Positions 17,045 to 25,197 are shown, counted from the first letter of the stretch. The stretch: DNA of 64,000 nucleotides from Sphingopyxis sp. H053 (GCF_001468225.1 NZ_LNRU01000002.1:248001-312000); one strand, 5' to 3'. The notes: generated by a model from the sequence alone, not told the origin. Made by a program: numbers and translations.

Positions 17045-18697
17045 TCAGTGGCCCGATTTCTCGATCTCGGCGATCGCCTTTTCGAGGTCGGCGGCGACCT
17101 TGGCGCGCATGTCTTCGGACAGGCTCCGCGCGCGTTCGCCATCGGCAAAGGCCTCGCGTGCCTTCTTCAGCGCCGAGAGCCGCGCCGCTTTGGTTTCGGG
17201 TCCGTCGCTGCACGCGAACATCATCACGTGGCTGCGCTTGTTGCCGCTATTTTCGTCGCGGTTGACGATCGGCGCCGCCTTGCCGTCACCGCATTTGCCC
17301 AGGACCATCGCCTTGCCGTGAGTGCTCCAGGTGCCGTGCATTGGGGGTATGGGCGGCATCGGGTGCATCGGGGCCATGACGGTGCGGATGCGCTCCTTGC
17401 GCTTCGCCTCGAGCTTGTCGGCGATCGCCTCGGCGCGCTTGCCGGCGATGCCCTGTTCCTTCAGCGTCGCGATGACATCGTCGCGCGACAGGCCGCCTGG
17501 GGACCGGATTTCGATGCGGCGCATCTTGTCCTTGCCCTCGGCTAGTGCCTTGCCTTCGCTGTCGCCGTCGCGGCGGATGACGATGCGGTGCACCTCGCGC
17601 TTCTTCTTGCCGTCGTCGGTCGCGGCGTCGTCGCTATGCTCGGTGAAGACCATCGTGCCGGGCGCGTCGGGCGCCTCGGGCGGCAGCGGCGGTTCGGGGG
17701 GCGCCGGCGGCGCGGGCGGTTCGCCGAGATCGGCGGTCTGCGCCTTTGCCACGACGATCCCCGCGGGGACGAGCGTCGCGGTCGCACCGAGCACCGCGAG
17801 CGTCGCGCCGCCGATCAGCAACCGGCCGACAAGGCCGCGCTTCTTTGAAATATCCCCTTGCGTCAACATCGTCAGCCTCTCCTGCAGATTATCGTGGACC
17901 GCCATCGGCGCGGCGAGCGACAGGCGCGGCCCGACCGCCGCCTTGACGATCGCGGTCGCATAACGCGCGGTCCGCTCGCGCCGCTCGTCGCAATGGGTCA
18001 TCGTCAGCACGCGCGCATCGCACGCCGCCTCCTGATCGAAACGAAAGGCACGGATCGCGCGCCAGGCGAAGGGGTTGAACCATTGGGCGGCGAGCAACAC
18101 GAGCGCCGCGCTGTTCGCCCACAAATCGCCGTGGCGGTGGTGCGACAGCTCATGATCGATCGCGAGCGCACGCTCTTCGGCGACATAGCGCGCGAAGAAA
18201 TCGTGCGGGACGGCGACGTAGCGCTGCCACAGGCCGAAAGCTACCGGACCGTCGACCGCATCGGACATCACCAGCCGGATGTTGCCGATCGGCTCGAGCT
18301 CGACCGCCTCGCCCAGCACCGCGCGGCGGAACCGCCGATGCGACACCATCGCGGTCGCGATAACGGCGATCATGCCCGCCGCCCACAGCGCGAAGAAGAG
18401 CGGCACCAGCTCGGCGAGCGTCCAGAGCGGTTCGGCTGCAGCGGGTGCTGCGATGGGCAGGCCAACGGGCACCATCACCGCCATGTCGGCCGCAGGCTCG
18501 GGCATGATAACCACCGGATCGGCAAACGGCAGCGGCGGTAGCACCAGGCGCAGCGCGGGCACCGCCCACAAGGCATAGGTCAGCCGCGGGCCGAAATGGC
18601 GCGCAAAGGGTTTGCGGACGATCAGGATCAAGAGGACGAGAAGGCCCGTGGTCACGAGCGTATCGGCCCACGCCTGGAGCAGCACCGCGGCGCTCAC
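17045..18697 (-). CDS. M56 family metallopeptidase (BlaR1-like sensor protease)
   Basis: A 550-residue integral membrane protein. The N-terminal 300 residues contain four hydrophobic segments and the gluzincin motif HELSHHRHGDLWAN (HExxH), as in BlaR1/MecR1. The C-terminal half has a further membrane segment near residues 300-320, a Pro-rich linker (PPAPPAPPEPPLPPEAP) and a charged tail. There is no penicillin-binding sensor domain, so the stimulus is unknown. In the family, the protease triggers removal of the BlaI repressor. The start is GTG at 18697, overlapping the blaI stop as GTGA; translation is therefore coupled. Confidence 0.88.
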   Translation of the reverse strand: MSAAVLLQAWADTLVTTGLLVLLILIVRKPFARHFGPRLTYALWAVPALRLVLPPLPFADPVVIMPEPAADMAVMVPVGLPIAAPAAAEPLWTLAELVPLFFALWAAGMIAVIATAMVSHRRFRRAVLGEAVELEPIGNIRLVMSDAVDGPVAFGLWQRYVAVPHDFFARYVAEERALAIDHELSHHRHGDLWANSAALVLLAAQWFNPFAWRAIRAFRFDQEAACDARVLTMTHCDERRERTARYATAIVKAAVGPRLSLAAPMAVHDNLQERLTMLTQGDISKKRGLVGRLLIGGATLAVLGATATLVPAGIVVAKAQTADLGEPPAPPAPPEPPLPPEAPDAPGTMVFTEHSDDAATDDGKKKREVHRIVIRRDGDSEGKALAEGKDKMRRIEIRSPGGLSRDDVIATLKEQGIAGKRAEAIADKLEAKRKERIRTVMAPMHPMPPIPPMHGTWSTHGKAMVLGKCGDGKAAPIVNRDENSGNKRSHVMMFACSDGPETKAARLSALKKAREAFADGERARSLSEDMRAKVAADLEKAIAEIEKSGH

Positions 18698-19062
18698 GAC
18701 TTCAGCCTCTTGAGCAGCGCCTCGATTTCGGCGATGTCGGTGTCGGTCAGCGCCTCGCGGTCGGCGAGATGCGCGATCAGCGGGCTTACTCGCCCCCCGA
18801 ACAGGCGATCAACGAAGCGCTGCGATTCCTCGCCGACGGCGTCGGCGCGTTCGATCGCGGGACTATAGAGATAGCGCCGACCGTCGGCTTCCGCCGTCAC
18901 CGCGCCCTTCTGGACCAGCCGCGCGAGCAAGGTCTTCACCGTCGCCTGCGTCCAGCCGTTGATCTTGCCGATGCGCGAGGTCAGGTCGGCGGCGGTCTGG
19001 GGGGCTTTTTCCCACAGCGCCGACAGCACCTGCATCTCCGAATCGCTTGCTCGTTCTGCCAT
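18694..19062 (-). CDS. BlaI/MecI/CopY family transcriptional repressor
   Basis: A 122-residue winged-helix repressor. SDSEMQVLSALWEKAPQTAADL and GWTQATVKTLLARLVQKGAV form the DNA-binding domain, and the C-terminal helices form the dimer region. It is expected to repress its own operon and be inactivated through the downstream M56 protease. ATG at 19062 is supported by GGGAGGGG 7 nt upstream; longer in-frame starts would run through the operator palindrome. It overlaps the protease gene by 4 nt. Confidence 0.92.
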   Translation of the reverse strand: MAERASDSEMQVLSALWEKAPQTAADLTSRIGKINGWTQATVKTLLARLVQKGAVTAEADGRRYLYSPAIERADAVGEESQRFVDRLFGGRVSPLIAHLADREALTDTDIAEIEALLKRLKS

Positions 19063-19098
19063 GCGGACCCCTCCCATTGGCGTCGTCGTCACCGATGC

Positions 19099-19114
19099 GA
19101 CTACAAATGTAGTC
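19099..19114. promoter_or_regulatory. BlaI-type operator palindrome
   Basis: GACTACAAATGTAGTC is a perfect palindrome with 7-bp arms and a 2-bp centre, containing the TACA...TGTA core of known Bla/Mec operators. It lies 36 bp before the blaI ATG, so autorepression is the obvious reading. Confidence 0.85.
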
Positions 19115-19154
19115 AAAGGGCTGAACGCTTCCTGAACGAAGCTGAACGGATCCA

Positions 19155-19172
19155 CCTTCGCGGGAATGACGG
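19155..19172. repeat. Solitary arm of the paired-hairpin repeat
   Basis: CCTTCGCGGGAATGACGG matches the right arm of the element at 4272-4345. No facing left arm exists here, so it is a decayed or single-arm copy. Confidence 0.6.
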
Positions 19173-19401
19173 GAGGAAACAGGGCGAAGTGTCGGGATTC
19201 TTGACAGTGCGCGATCCCGGTAAGGAATCGCTAACCAGCGTCTCGCGCCGGATTCCGCAAATGCCGAAAATTGGCACGGCAATTGTATAGTATCCAAATG
19301 TTCCCGAGTGTTCCGCTCAAATGGAGCGGTGGGGGGCATCAGTCTGGTCCCTGATGTCCCCTGCCCCCACCCGGGAAAACCCCACTTACCCCTGATGCAG
19401 A

Positions 19402-19436
19402 CGGGGGGCGGAGCGGCCGAAAGGCCCCGCCCCCCG
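19402..19436. other. Strong GC hairpin in intergenic region
   Basis: A long imperfect stem, CGGGGGGCGG...GGCC-GAAA-GGCC...CCGCCCCCCG, lies between the blaI promoter and the gene ending at 19527. It could be a second transcript-end structure. The rest of 19115-19526 holds only the solitary repeat arm, the presumed blaI promoter and the terminator at 19456-19487; I see no gene there. Confidence 0.5.
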
Positions 19437-19455
19437 GACGCTTTTCACCCGAACG

Positions 19456-19487
19456 AAAAAAGGGCGGACCGCAAAGGCGGCCCGCCC
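19456..19487 (-). terminator. Rho-independent terminator of the glycine-rich protein gene
   Basis: On the minus strand GGGCGG-GCCGC-CTTT-GCGGT-CCGCCC is followed by six T. It lies about 40 nt past the stop codon at 19527. Confidence 0.85.
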
Positions 19488-19526
19488 AGAATATGGCCGC
19501 CGCGCACGGCGGCCACCCCATCTTGC

Positions 19527-20378
19527 TTATTCAGCTTCCTGCTGTTCGGCCGCTTTCTTGAGCTGGCCCTTGGTCATGCCGGTGACGAGGACGTCGCCCG
19601 ACCCGGCAAAGCTCGCCGCCGGCAGCGTCGCGACGCGGTCACCGACCTCGACCGTCACCGCCTGCACGACACCGCCGCCCGTCTGGCGCAATTCCTGGAC
19701 ATGGCCGATCACCTTGCCACGCGCGTCGGTCACCGCCATGCCGGGTTCGACCGCGAACGTCCCGGCGCCATTGGCCGCGCCGCTACCCGCAGCGGCGAGC
19801 TGGCCGAGGCTGCCCTGGAAGCTGCCCGCAACCGATCCGGCGCCGCTGGCGCTGCCTGAGACGTTCGACAGTGCGGCGCCGGTCCGGTCACGGGCAGTCC
19901 CGACCGCACCGCGCGCGGTGCCGGTTGCGGTCGAAGCCGCGCCCCGTGCAGTAGCAACGGTGCCGCGCGCGGTGTTGCCGACGAAATCGGTGCCGACCGC
20001 CTGCGCGTCGAGGCTGCCGCCCCCCGAAGCATTGCCCGCGCCATTGGCGTTGCCGCCGATCGTGTTGCCGAGCAGATTGCCGTTGCCGTCAACCGAGCCC
20101 TTGCCGTTCGCATCGGCGTTGCCCTTGCCCTGGACGCGGCCCGAACGACGATCGACCTGGGCGTCGCCGCGGCCTGAGCCGGTCAGATCGCCCGCCGAAC
20201 CGAGCGTTCCGCCGATGGGGCCGGTCGGATTGCCGAGCGTCCCGCCCAGCGTGCCACCGAGGTTGCCGCCCAGACCGCCACCACCGCCGCCGCCAAGCAG
20301 CTGCGCGTTGGCCGGAGCCGAAAAAGCCATGGCCGACGCGGCGAGCGCGAGGGCCGAAATGAAGATGCGATTTGCCAT
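19527..20378 (-). CDS. Exported glycine-rich protein with C-terminal PRC-barrel-like segment
   Basis: A 283-residue protein. A clear signal peptide ends at AFSAPANAQ (about residue 26). The mature part begins with a Gly/Leu repeat (LLGGGGGGGLGGNLGG) and continues as low-complexity Gly/Asn/Ala/Thr sequence with repeats of the type ARGAxxTATG. The last 70 residues are ordered and look like a PRC-barrel (GMAVTDARGKVIGHVQELRQ...VEVGDRVATLPAASF). Sphingomonads carry several such proteins; function is unknown and may be envelope-structural. ATG at 20378. It is downstream of, and co-oriented with, the S8 protease, with a 94-bp gap. Confidence 0.75.
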   Translation of the reverse strand: MANRIFISALALAASAMAFSAPANAQLLGGGGGGGLGGNLGGTLGGTLGNPTGPIGGTLGSAGDLTGSGRGDAQVDRRSGRVQGKGNADANGKGSVDGNGNLLGNTIGGNANGAGNASGGGSLDAQAVGTDFVGNTARGTVATARGAASTATGTARGAVGTARDRTGAALSNVSGSASGAGSVAGSFQGSLGQLAAAGSGAANGAGTFAVEPGMAVTDARGKVIGHVQELRQTGGGVVQAVTVEVGDRVATLPAASFAGSGDVLVTGMTKGQLKKAAEQQEAE

Positions 20379-20472
20379 TGGTCTTCTCCTGAATTTTCGG
20401 CCCGGAGGGGGTGGGCCTGGAGAGAGAACGACGGCGCGTTCGATTTTCTTCCGAATAATTTCGAGGGAGGGG

Positions 20473-21744
20473 TCAGCGGCCCGCGCAAGTCGCGCAAATC
20501 AGGCCGTGACCATAGATTTTGTCGCGCCCCTTCTTGCCCAGATCGCGGGCTTCCATGACGAGCGCCGCGACGGCGGGCCCGATGCGATCGATCGCGGGGG
20601 CGGGATAGCGAAGCGCAAGCCGTCCGGCGACGAGCGGTGCGGCAAAAGACGTGCCGCGCAGCCGGTCGCTGCTTCCTGCCCCCGTCGCCGCCAGCACCGC
20701 GTCGCCGGGTGCAGCAAAATCGACATGCAGCGCGCGCCCAGCCTCGGGCAACGCGCGCGCTTTTTGGTCGACCCCGGTCACCGCAAACACGCCCTTGTAG
20801 GAAGCCGGATAGGCGGGCGGCGCGGCGGGCCCGTCGTTGCCGACCGCCGCGACGATCAGCATCCCGCGCTGCTGCGCCCGCGAAACGGCTGTCGAAAGCA
20901 GTTTGTTGTCGGGTCCGACGAGGCTGATCGTCGTCACCGCGGCACCGTTTTGGGCGAGCCACCCGAGCGCACGCGCGATCGCGCTGGCGTTGCCGCCGGC
21001 GGGGTCGGTCCCATAAACATCGGCCGCGAGCAGGCGCTGGCCCGGGGCCGCGCCCTGCACCGAACCGCTCCCGACGAGCAGCGAGGCGACCGCGGTGCCG
21101 TGACGGCTCGCCGACGGCGCGCCTTTCGCAAAGCCGCGCTGTTCGACCCGCCCTGCAACCGATGGATGCGCCGCGACGCCGCCGTCGATCAGGCCGAGGC
21201 TCGCCTTGCCGCTGCCTTGGGCGGCCGCGAGCATCGCCCCGGGCAACGCGCCGCCCGGCCCGCTCGCAAAATAGAGATTGTCGGCATCGACCTCGGCACC
21301 GGGAAGCAGCTTCGCAAGCTGTTTGCGCGCCCGGCCAAGGCTGCGCCCCTCGGGTACACGGAAGCGGGCGATATCGAGATCGAGCCCCTCGATGCGCTCG
21401 CGGTCGATCAGCGCGAACCCCGCCTCGCCCGCCCGCGCAATCATCGCCCTATCGACCCCGCTCGCGACAAGGACGCCGCGCACCGCGGGTTCGCCGCGCT
21501 CGTCGAGCTCGATGCTGTCGCGATTGCGGCGGACCAGTGCTGTGATGCGGTCGAGCCGGACATCCAGCAACCGGTCACCGATCCCGGCCAGCCGCCCCGT
21601 ATCCACCTCGGACAGCGACGGCAGCGTGCGCGCGGCATCGGGAAGCTGCACTTGCGGCAGCGCAATCTGCGCCGCGACACGCGCGTCGGTCCCGCTGAGC
21701 AGGAGGCAGAGCATCGCCAGAAAAATCGTCCAGAATCGCATCAT
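20473..21744 (-). CDS. S8 family (subtilisin-like) serine peptidase, exported
   Basis: A 423-residue protease with an N-terminal signal peptide (MMRFWTIFLAMLCLLLSGTDARVAAQ region). The catalytic triad is seen in GLIDGGV (Asp), ASRHGTAVASLL (His) and RGTSFAAPLVAG (Ser); AVGNDGP supplies the oxyanion Asn. The stretch between the signal and the Asp is a pro-region-like domain. The last residues contain a CATC pair. The ATG pair at 21744/21741 is used because the signal peptide starts there. Its promoter region is shared with the divergent ECF sigma factor and holds the inverted-repeat element 21842-22107. Confidence 0.9.
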   Translation of the reverse strand: MMRFWTIFLAMLCLLLSGTDARVAAQIALPQVQLPDAARTLPSLSEVDTGRLAGIGDRLLDVRLDRITALVRRNRDSIELDERGEPAVRGVLVASGVDRAMIARAGEAGFALIDRERIEGLDLDIARFRVPEGRSLGRARKQLAKLLPGAEVDADNLYFASGPGGALPGAMLAAAQGSGKASLGLIDGGVAAHPSVAGRVEQRGFAKGAPSASRHGTAVASLLVGSGSVQGAAPGQRLLAADVYGTDPAGGNASAIARALGWLAQNGAAVTTISLVGPDNKLLSTAVSRAQQRGMLIVAAVGNDGPAAPPAYPASYKGVFAVTGVDQKARALPEAGRALHVDFAAPGDAVLAATGAGSSDRLRGTSFAAPLVAGRLALRYPAPAIDRIGPAVAALVMEARDLGKKGRDKIYGHGLICATCAGR

Positions 21745-21841
21745 CAGTCTCACAAGGGCCGGCACGGCGGCCGGTTCCCGAAAAAATTTAGCATCGTACG
21801 GAAGAAACGATAGAAGCCTGACGTTTCTTCCTCGAACAATG

Positions 21842-22107
21842 AGGGTCCGAACCCATCCATTGCGCATTCGAGGTTTGAAGCGATTTTGTTCAGGGCAAGG
21901 AAGTGAGGCGCAGGCATATGAATATATTCCAAGGCTCGCTGACGCAGCCATGGGCAAAATCGGTCAAATCCCGAAGGGACGCCGAAATGGCTTCGATCTC
22001 GGCCCCGCGCGGCCTTGCAGATGGAACCACCATCCGCGGCGGCCACGCGAAACCGATATCTTCGCCATTTCGACGCCTCGAATGCGCAATGGATGGGTTC
22101 GGCCCCT
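21842..22107. repeat. Inverted-repeat (MITE-like) element upstream of the sigma factor
   Basis: Arms 21842-21873 and 22076-22107 are inverted copies. Twenty-seven bases (21847-21873 and 22076-22102) match perfectly, and the 32-base arms differ at one position. The core is CATCCATTGCGCATTCGAGG. About 202 bp lie between the arms; they hold no recognisable gene. The right arm ends about 2 bp before the Shine-Dalgarno of the ECF sigma gene. The whole gene-free gap 21745-22116 is essentially this element plus about 100 bp beside the S8 protease gene. Confidence 0.85.
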
Positions 22108-22116
22108 GAGGCGACA

Positions 22117-22605
22117 ATGCGCTTCGAAGAGGAACTGGTCGAATTGCTGCCCCGTCTGCGCCGCTTTGCGCGCGGACTGGCGCGCGATGCCAGCGACGCC
22201 GACGATTTGTGCCAAGCGGCGATTGAACGCGCCCTGAAGTCGCAGGAACAGTGGCAACAAGGAACGAGACTGGATAGCTGGATGTACCGCATCACCCGCA
22301 ACCTCTGGATCGACGATCGCCGTGCGACCGGGCGTCGCGGCGTTCACACCCCGATCGACGAGGCCGCCACGCAGGTCGCCGGCGACGGCGCGGCCGAAGT
22401 CGAGGCGGGAGCGCTACGCGGCGATGTCGACGGCGCGATGGCGCGCCTGCCGGGCGAACAGCGCGAGGTCGTGATGCTCGTCCTCGTCGAAGGTTATGCG
22501 TACCGCGAGGCCGCCGAAATATTGGAAGTGCCGATCGGCACCGTCACCTCGCGCCTCGCCCGCGGCCGCGAAACACTGATGCATTTGCTGGGAGAGGCCG
22601 CATGA
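22117..22605 (+). CDS. ECF-type RNA polymerase sigma factor
   Basis: A 162-residue sigma-70 family protein of the ECF type. Region 2 includes LPRLRRFARGLARDASDADDLCQAAIERAL and DSWMYRITRNLWIDDRR. Region 4 includes LPGEQREVVMLVLVEGYAYREAAEILEVPIGTVTSRLARGR. ATG at 22117 is supported by GAGG 5 nt upstream; in-frame starts further upstream fall inside the repeat element. It overlaps the anti-sigma gene as ATGA, so the two are translationally coupled. The regulon is unknown. Confidence 0.92.
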   Translation: MRFEEELVELLPRLRRFARGLARDASDADDLCQAAIERALKSQEQWQQGTRLDSWMYRITRNLWIDDRRATGRRGVHTPIDEAATQVAGDGAAEVEAGALRGDVDGAMARLPGEQREVVMLVLVEGYAYREAAEILEVPIGTVTSRLARGRETLMHLLGEAA

Positions 22606-23303
22606 GTTTCGATCCCGCCACCGTCGCCGCCTTTGTCGACGGCGAACTCGACGACCTCACCGCACGCCGCATCGAACGCGAAGCGACAAGCGACCCCGCG
22701 CTTGCCGCCGAAATCGCGCGGCACCGTGCGTTGAAGGCGCAGTTGACGGCGCATTATGCCCCCGTGATCGACGAGGCGGTGCCCGAACGGCTCCGCGCGC
22801 TGCTTGCGCCGTCCGACAAGGTCGATGCCAGCCTCGCCGGGCGCCGCGAGGCAAAGCGGATGCGTTTTGCGCCGATCCATTGGGGGGCGATCGCGGCCTC
22901 GCTCGCGCTCGGGCTGGCGCTTGGGCTGAAGCCATGGATGCCCCCCGCGAGCGTCACCGAAGCCAATGGCACGATGATCGCCGCGGGTCCGCTTGCGGCG
23001 GCGCTCGACACGCAGCTTGCCTCCAGTCAATCCACAAACACAGCGGTGCGGATCGGTCTCAGTTTTGAAGACAAGGCCGGCCGCTATTGCCGCAGTTTCG
23101 AAAGCCGGTCGCTGGACGGCATCGGCTGCCGGGACGACGGCGGCTGGCACCTTGAACGAACGATGCAGGGACAGGCGGGCACCGAATATCGCCAGGCGTC
23201 GTCGGGAGAACTCGCGGCCGCCGCGGCGTCCATGATGGCGGGCGATCCGCTCGATGCCGCGGCCGAACGGCAGGCCCGCGACAAGGGCTGGGCGCGCCGC
23301 TGA
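22602..23303 (+). CDS. Anti-sigma factor (membrane-anchored)
   Basis: A 233-residue protein. The N-terminal helical region (FDPATVAAFVDGELDDLTARRIE) is typical of anti-sigma domains; it lacks the zinc-finger HxxxCxxC. One membrane helix lies near residues 97-113 (WGAIAASLALGLALGLK). The remaining 120 residues are extracytoplasmic with two Cys (GRYCRSFES, IGCRDDGG), which could sense redox state. It overlaps the sigma gene by 4 nt. It is convergent with the nsrR-like gene with only 7 bp between stops. Confidence 0.82.
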   Translation: MSFDPATVAAFVDGELDDLTARRIEREATSDPALAAEIARHRALKAQLTAHYAPVIDEAVPERLRALLAPSDKVDASLAGRREAKRMRFAPIHWGAIAASLALGLALGLKPWMPPASVTEANGTMIAAGPLAAALDTQLASSQSTNTAVRIGLSFEDKAGRYCRSFESRSLDGIGCRDDGGWHLERTMQGQAGTEYRQASSGELAAAAASMMAGDPLDAAAERQARDKGWARR

Positions 23304-23310
23304 CGATCTT

Positions 23311-23748
23311 TCAGATGCCGGCCGGCTGATCGATGCCGAACAGCGCGGCGAAATTCGCGCGCTTCGCGAGCAGGTCGGCGAGACTGTAGCCGTCGAGCAC
23401 TTTCATAAACGCCGCCAGCGCCTCGGCGAGCGCGCCGGTCAGCCCGCACGCGGGCGCGATGATGCAGCTGGCGCAATCGACAAGGTCGAAGCCTTCCTCG
23501 GTGTGGCGCACCACTGCGCCGACGTTGATTTCGGCCGCCGGCCGCGCCAGCCGGATCCCGCCGAAGCGCCCGCGCACGCTTTCGAGATAACCCGCGTTCA
23601 CCAGGTCGTTGACGACCTTCATCAGATGGTTCTGCGAAATGCCGTAGGCACGCGAAATCTCCGAAATCGGGCACAGCCGCGCGTCATCCTGCGCGCCCAC
23701 ATAGAGGAGCACGCGCATCGCATAGTCGGTGTAGCGCGTCAGGCGCAT
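23311..23748 (-). CDS. nsrR: Rrf2 family transcriptional regulator, NsrR-like
   Basis: A 145-residue winged-helix regulator. MRLTRYTDYAMRVLLYV and YGISQNHLMKVVNDLVNAGYL form the DNA-binding domain. Three cysteines, in DCASCIIAPACGL (C-x2-C-x5-C), are positioned to ligate an NO-sensitive Fe-S cluster; the spacing between the first two is shorter than in E. coli NsrR. ATG at 23748 has AGGATCAGG before it. It is divergent from two globin genes across a region with an NsrR-like palindrome, which supports a nitric oxide role. Symbol given on family plus context. Confidence 0.82.
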   Translation of the reverse strand: MRLTRYTDYAMRVLLYVGAQDDARLCPISEISRAYGISQNHLMKVVNDLVNAGYLESVRGRFGGIRLARPAAEINVGAVVRHTEEGFDLVDCASCIIAPACGLTGALAEALAAFMKVLDGYSLADLLAKRANFAALFGIDQPAGI

Positions 23749-23779
23749 CCTGATCCTTCGAAAATGTCCGCCATCCCAT

Positions 23780-23802
23780 AATATGCATTTTTGTTGCATG
23801 TT
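23780..23802. promoter_or_regulatory. NsrR-like operator between nsrR and the globin genes
   Basis: AATATGCATTT, one base, then TGTTGCATGTT: an 11-1-11 arrangement close to the AAGATGCATTT inverted repeat bound by NsrR. A second ATGCGCAT...ATGCAT stretch lies at 23820-23836, nearer the globin start. It sits 32-54 bp from the nsrR ATG and about 50-70 bp from the globin GTG, so it may control both directions. Confidence 0.6.
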
Positions 23803-23850
23803 TCAAATTGCGATCATACATGCGCATCAAATGCATGATTGGAGCGAGTC

Positions 23851-24249
23851 GTGACGCAGGGTGACCAGATCGATGAAGCGGCGCTTGAGCGCCTGATCCC
23901 GGCCTTTTACGACCGCGTGCGCGCCGACGCCGACATCGGCCCGCTGTTCAACGCCGCGGTGCACGACTGGCCCCACCATCTCGAAAAGCTCGTCGCCTTC
24001 TGGTCGTCGGTGATGCTGACCAGCGGCCGCTACAAGGGCAGCCCGGTTGCCGAGCATCTGAAGCACAAGGCCGCGATCAATCCCGCGATGTTCGACCGCT
24101 GGCTCGCGATCTGGGCCGACACCACGAACGAGTTTCTGGCGCCCGCCGCCGCGGCCGCTTTGCAGGCGAAGGCCGCGCGCATCGCCGAAAGCCTCCAGCT
24201 CGCGCTTTTCTTCCGCTTGGGCGACCCCGCCGGTCGCCGCGCGGCCTGA
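23851..24249 (+). CDS. Group III truncated hemoglobin
   Basis: A 132-residue heme protein. FYDRVRADADIGPLFNAAVHDWPHHLEKLVAFWSSVML is the trHb group III pattern, with the B/C-helix Phe-Tyr and HDW before the E helix; the proximal His lies in the PVAEHLKHK region. Group III globins are linked to NO and nitrite chemistry. Start GTG at 23851 is preferred because GGAG lies 6 nt upstream. It is the first gene after the NsrR-like operator and is followed 46 nt later by a second globin. Confidence 0.88.
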   Translation: MTQGDQIDEAALERLIPAFYDRVRADADIGPLFNAAVHDWPHHLEKLVAFWSSVMLTSGRYKGSPVAEHLKHKAAINPAMFDRWLAIWADTTNEFLAPAAAAALQAKAARIAESLQLALFFRLGDPAGRRAA

Positions 24250-24295
24250 ACGTCGCCTTTTTTCATCCACCGTCCAGAAGAGGAATCCAAAAGAC

Positions 24296-24745
24296 ATGCG
24301 TACTGCTCCCGCCCACGCGATGACGATCGTCAAGGCCACCGCCCCGGCGCTCGAAAAGCATGGCCTTGCGATCACCACTGCGATGTACGCGCGGCTGTTC
24401 GAGAATAAGGACATCGAGGCGATGTTCGACCGCGCCGCGCAGACGAGCGGCGAACAGCCGAAGCGCCTCGCGGCGGCGATCCTCGCCTATGCGAAGAATA
24501 TCGACAAGCTGCAGAACCTCGGAACCGCGGTGGCGCGCATGGTCGCACGGCATATCGAAACCGGGGTGAAGCCGGAACATTATCCCCATGTTGCAGAAGC
24601 CCTGCTGCCCGCGATCCGCGACGTGCTGGGCGAAGAGGTCGCGACCGACGAGGTGCTCGCGGCGTGGGGCGAAGCCTATTGGATGCTCGCCGACATCCTG
24701 ATCGCCGCCGAAGCGCAGGCGTATGAGGGTGCCGAGGCGGCCTGA
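24296..24745 (+). CDS. Single-domain globin (flavohemoglobin-like)
   Basis: A 149-residue globin corresponding to the heme domain of flavohemoglobins, without the reductase. Proximal His is in VARHIETGVKPEHYP; the B10 Tyr is in TTAMYARLFE; the C-terminal block ATDEVLAAWGEAYWMLADILI is typical. It is likely an NO dioxygenase-type protein needing a separate reductase. AGGA lies 11 nt before the ATG. It is co-transcribed with the truncated hemoglobin and ended by a strong terminator. Confidence 0.9.
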   Translation: MRTAPAHAMTIVKATAPALEKHGLAITTAMYARLFENKDIEAMFDRAAQTSGEQPKRLAAAILAYAKNIDKLQNLGTAVARMVARHIETGVKPEHYPHVAEALLPAIRDVLGEEVATDEVLAAWGEAYWMLADILIAAEAQAYEGAEAA

Positions 24746-24759
24746 ACCCTTCAGCCAAT

Positions 24760-24797
24760 AAAAAACCCGCCGGAGCCTGAGCGCCGGCGGGTTTTTT
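24760..24797. terminator. Bidirectional rho-independent terminator
   Basis: AAAAAA, CCCGCCGG, a 10-nt loop, CCGGCGGG, TTTTTT. It is symmetrical, so it ends both the rightward globin operon and the leftward grxD-containing operon. Confidence 0.92.
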
Positions 24798-24817
24798 GCA
24801 TTCGAAAGCCGCGCAGC

Positions 24818-25150
24818 TTATTCGGCGCGCGCCGGAATCCCGGTCATCAGCGTGTGAAGCTCGCCCGCTTCCCACATTTCCATCATGATGTCCGATCCGC
24901 CGACGAATTCGCCCTTCACATAAAGCTGAGGGATCGTCGGCCAGTCGGAAAATTCCTTGATGCCCTGGCGGACTTCCATGTCCTGCAGCACGTCGACCGT
25001 TTCATATTCGATGCCGAGGCGGTCGAGCATCGCGATCGCCCGCGAGGAAAAGCCGCACTGCGGGAACAAAGGCGTGCCCTTCATGAAGAGCAGCACGGGG
25101 TTGTCGGCAACCAGCTTGGCGATGCGGTCGTGGGTGGTCGGGTCGGTCAT
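24818..25150 (-). CDS. grxD: Grx4-type monothiol glutaredoxin
   Basis: A 110-residue CGFS glutaredoxin. The active site is in [17 protein letters not shown], with the glutathione-binding [16 protein letters not shown] downstream. These proteins bind a bridging [2Fe-2S] cluster and work with BolA proteins in Fe-S delivery and iron sensing. The bolA gene lies 47 bp upstream in the same operon, which fits. ATG at 25150 has GGAG about 7 nt upstream. Confidence 0.96.
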   Translation of the reverse strand: MTDPTTHDRIAKLVADNPVLLFMKGTPLFPQCGFSSRAIAMLDRLGIEYETVDVLQDMEVRQGIKEFSDWPTIPQLYVKGEFVGGSDIMMEMWEAGELHTLMTGIPARAE

Positions 25151-25197
25151 TGTCAGTCTCCGGGCAGGCGCGTTGGCGCCCCAAATAAGCATGCCCC

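Noticed and set aside
21745..21957. N-terminal extension of the S8 protease
   Set aside because: The frame is open through the inverted repeat, but the signal peptide begins at the ATG at 21744/21741, so the extension is not translated.
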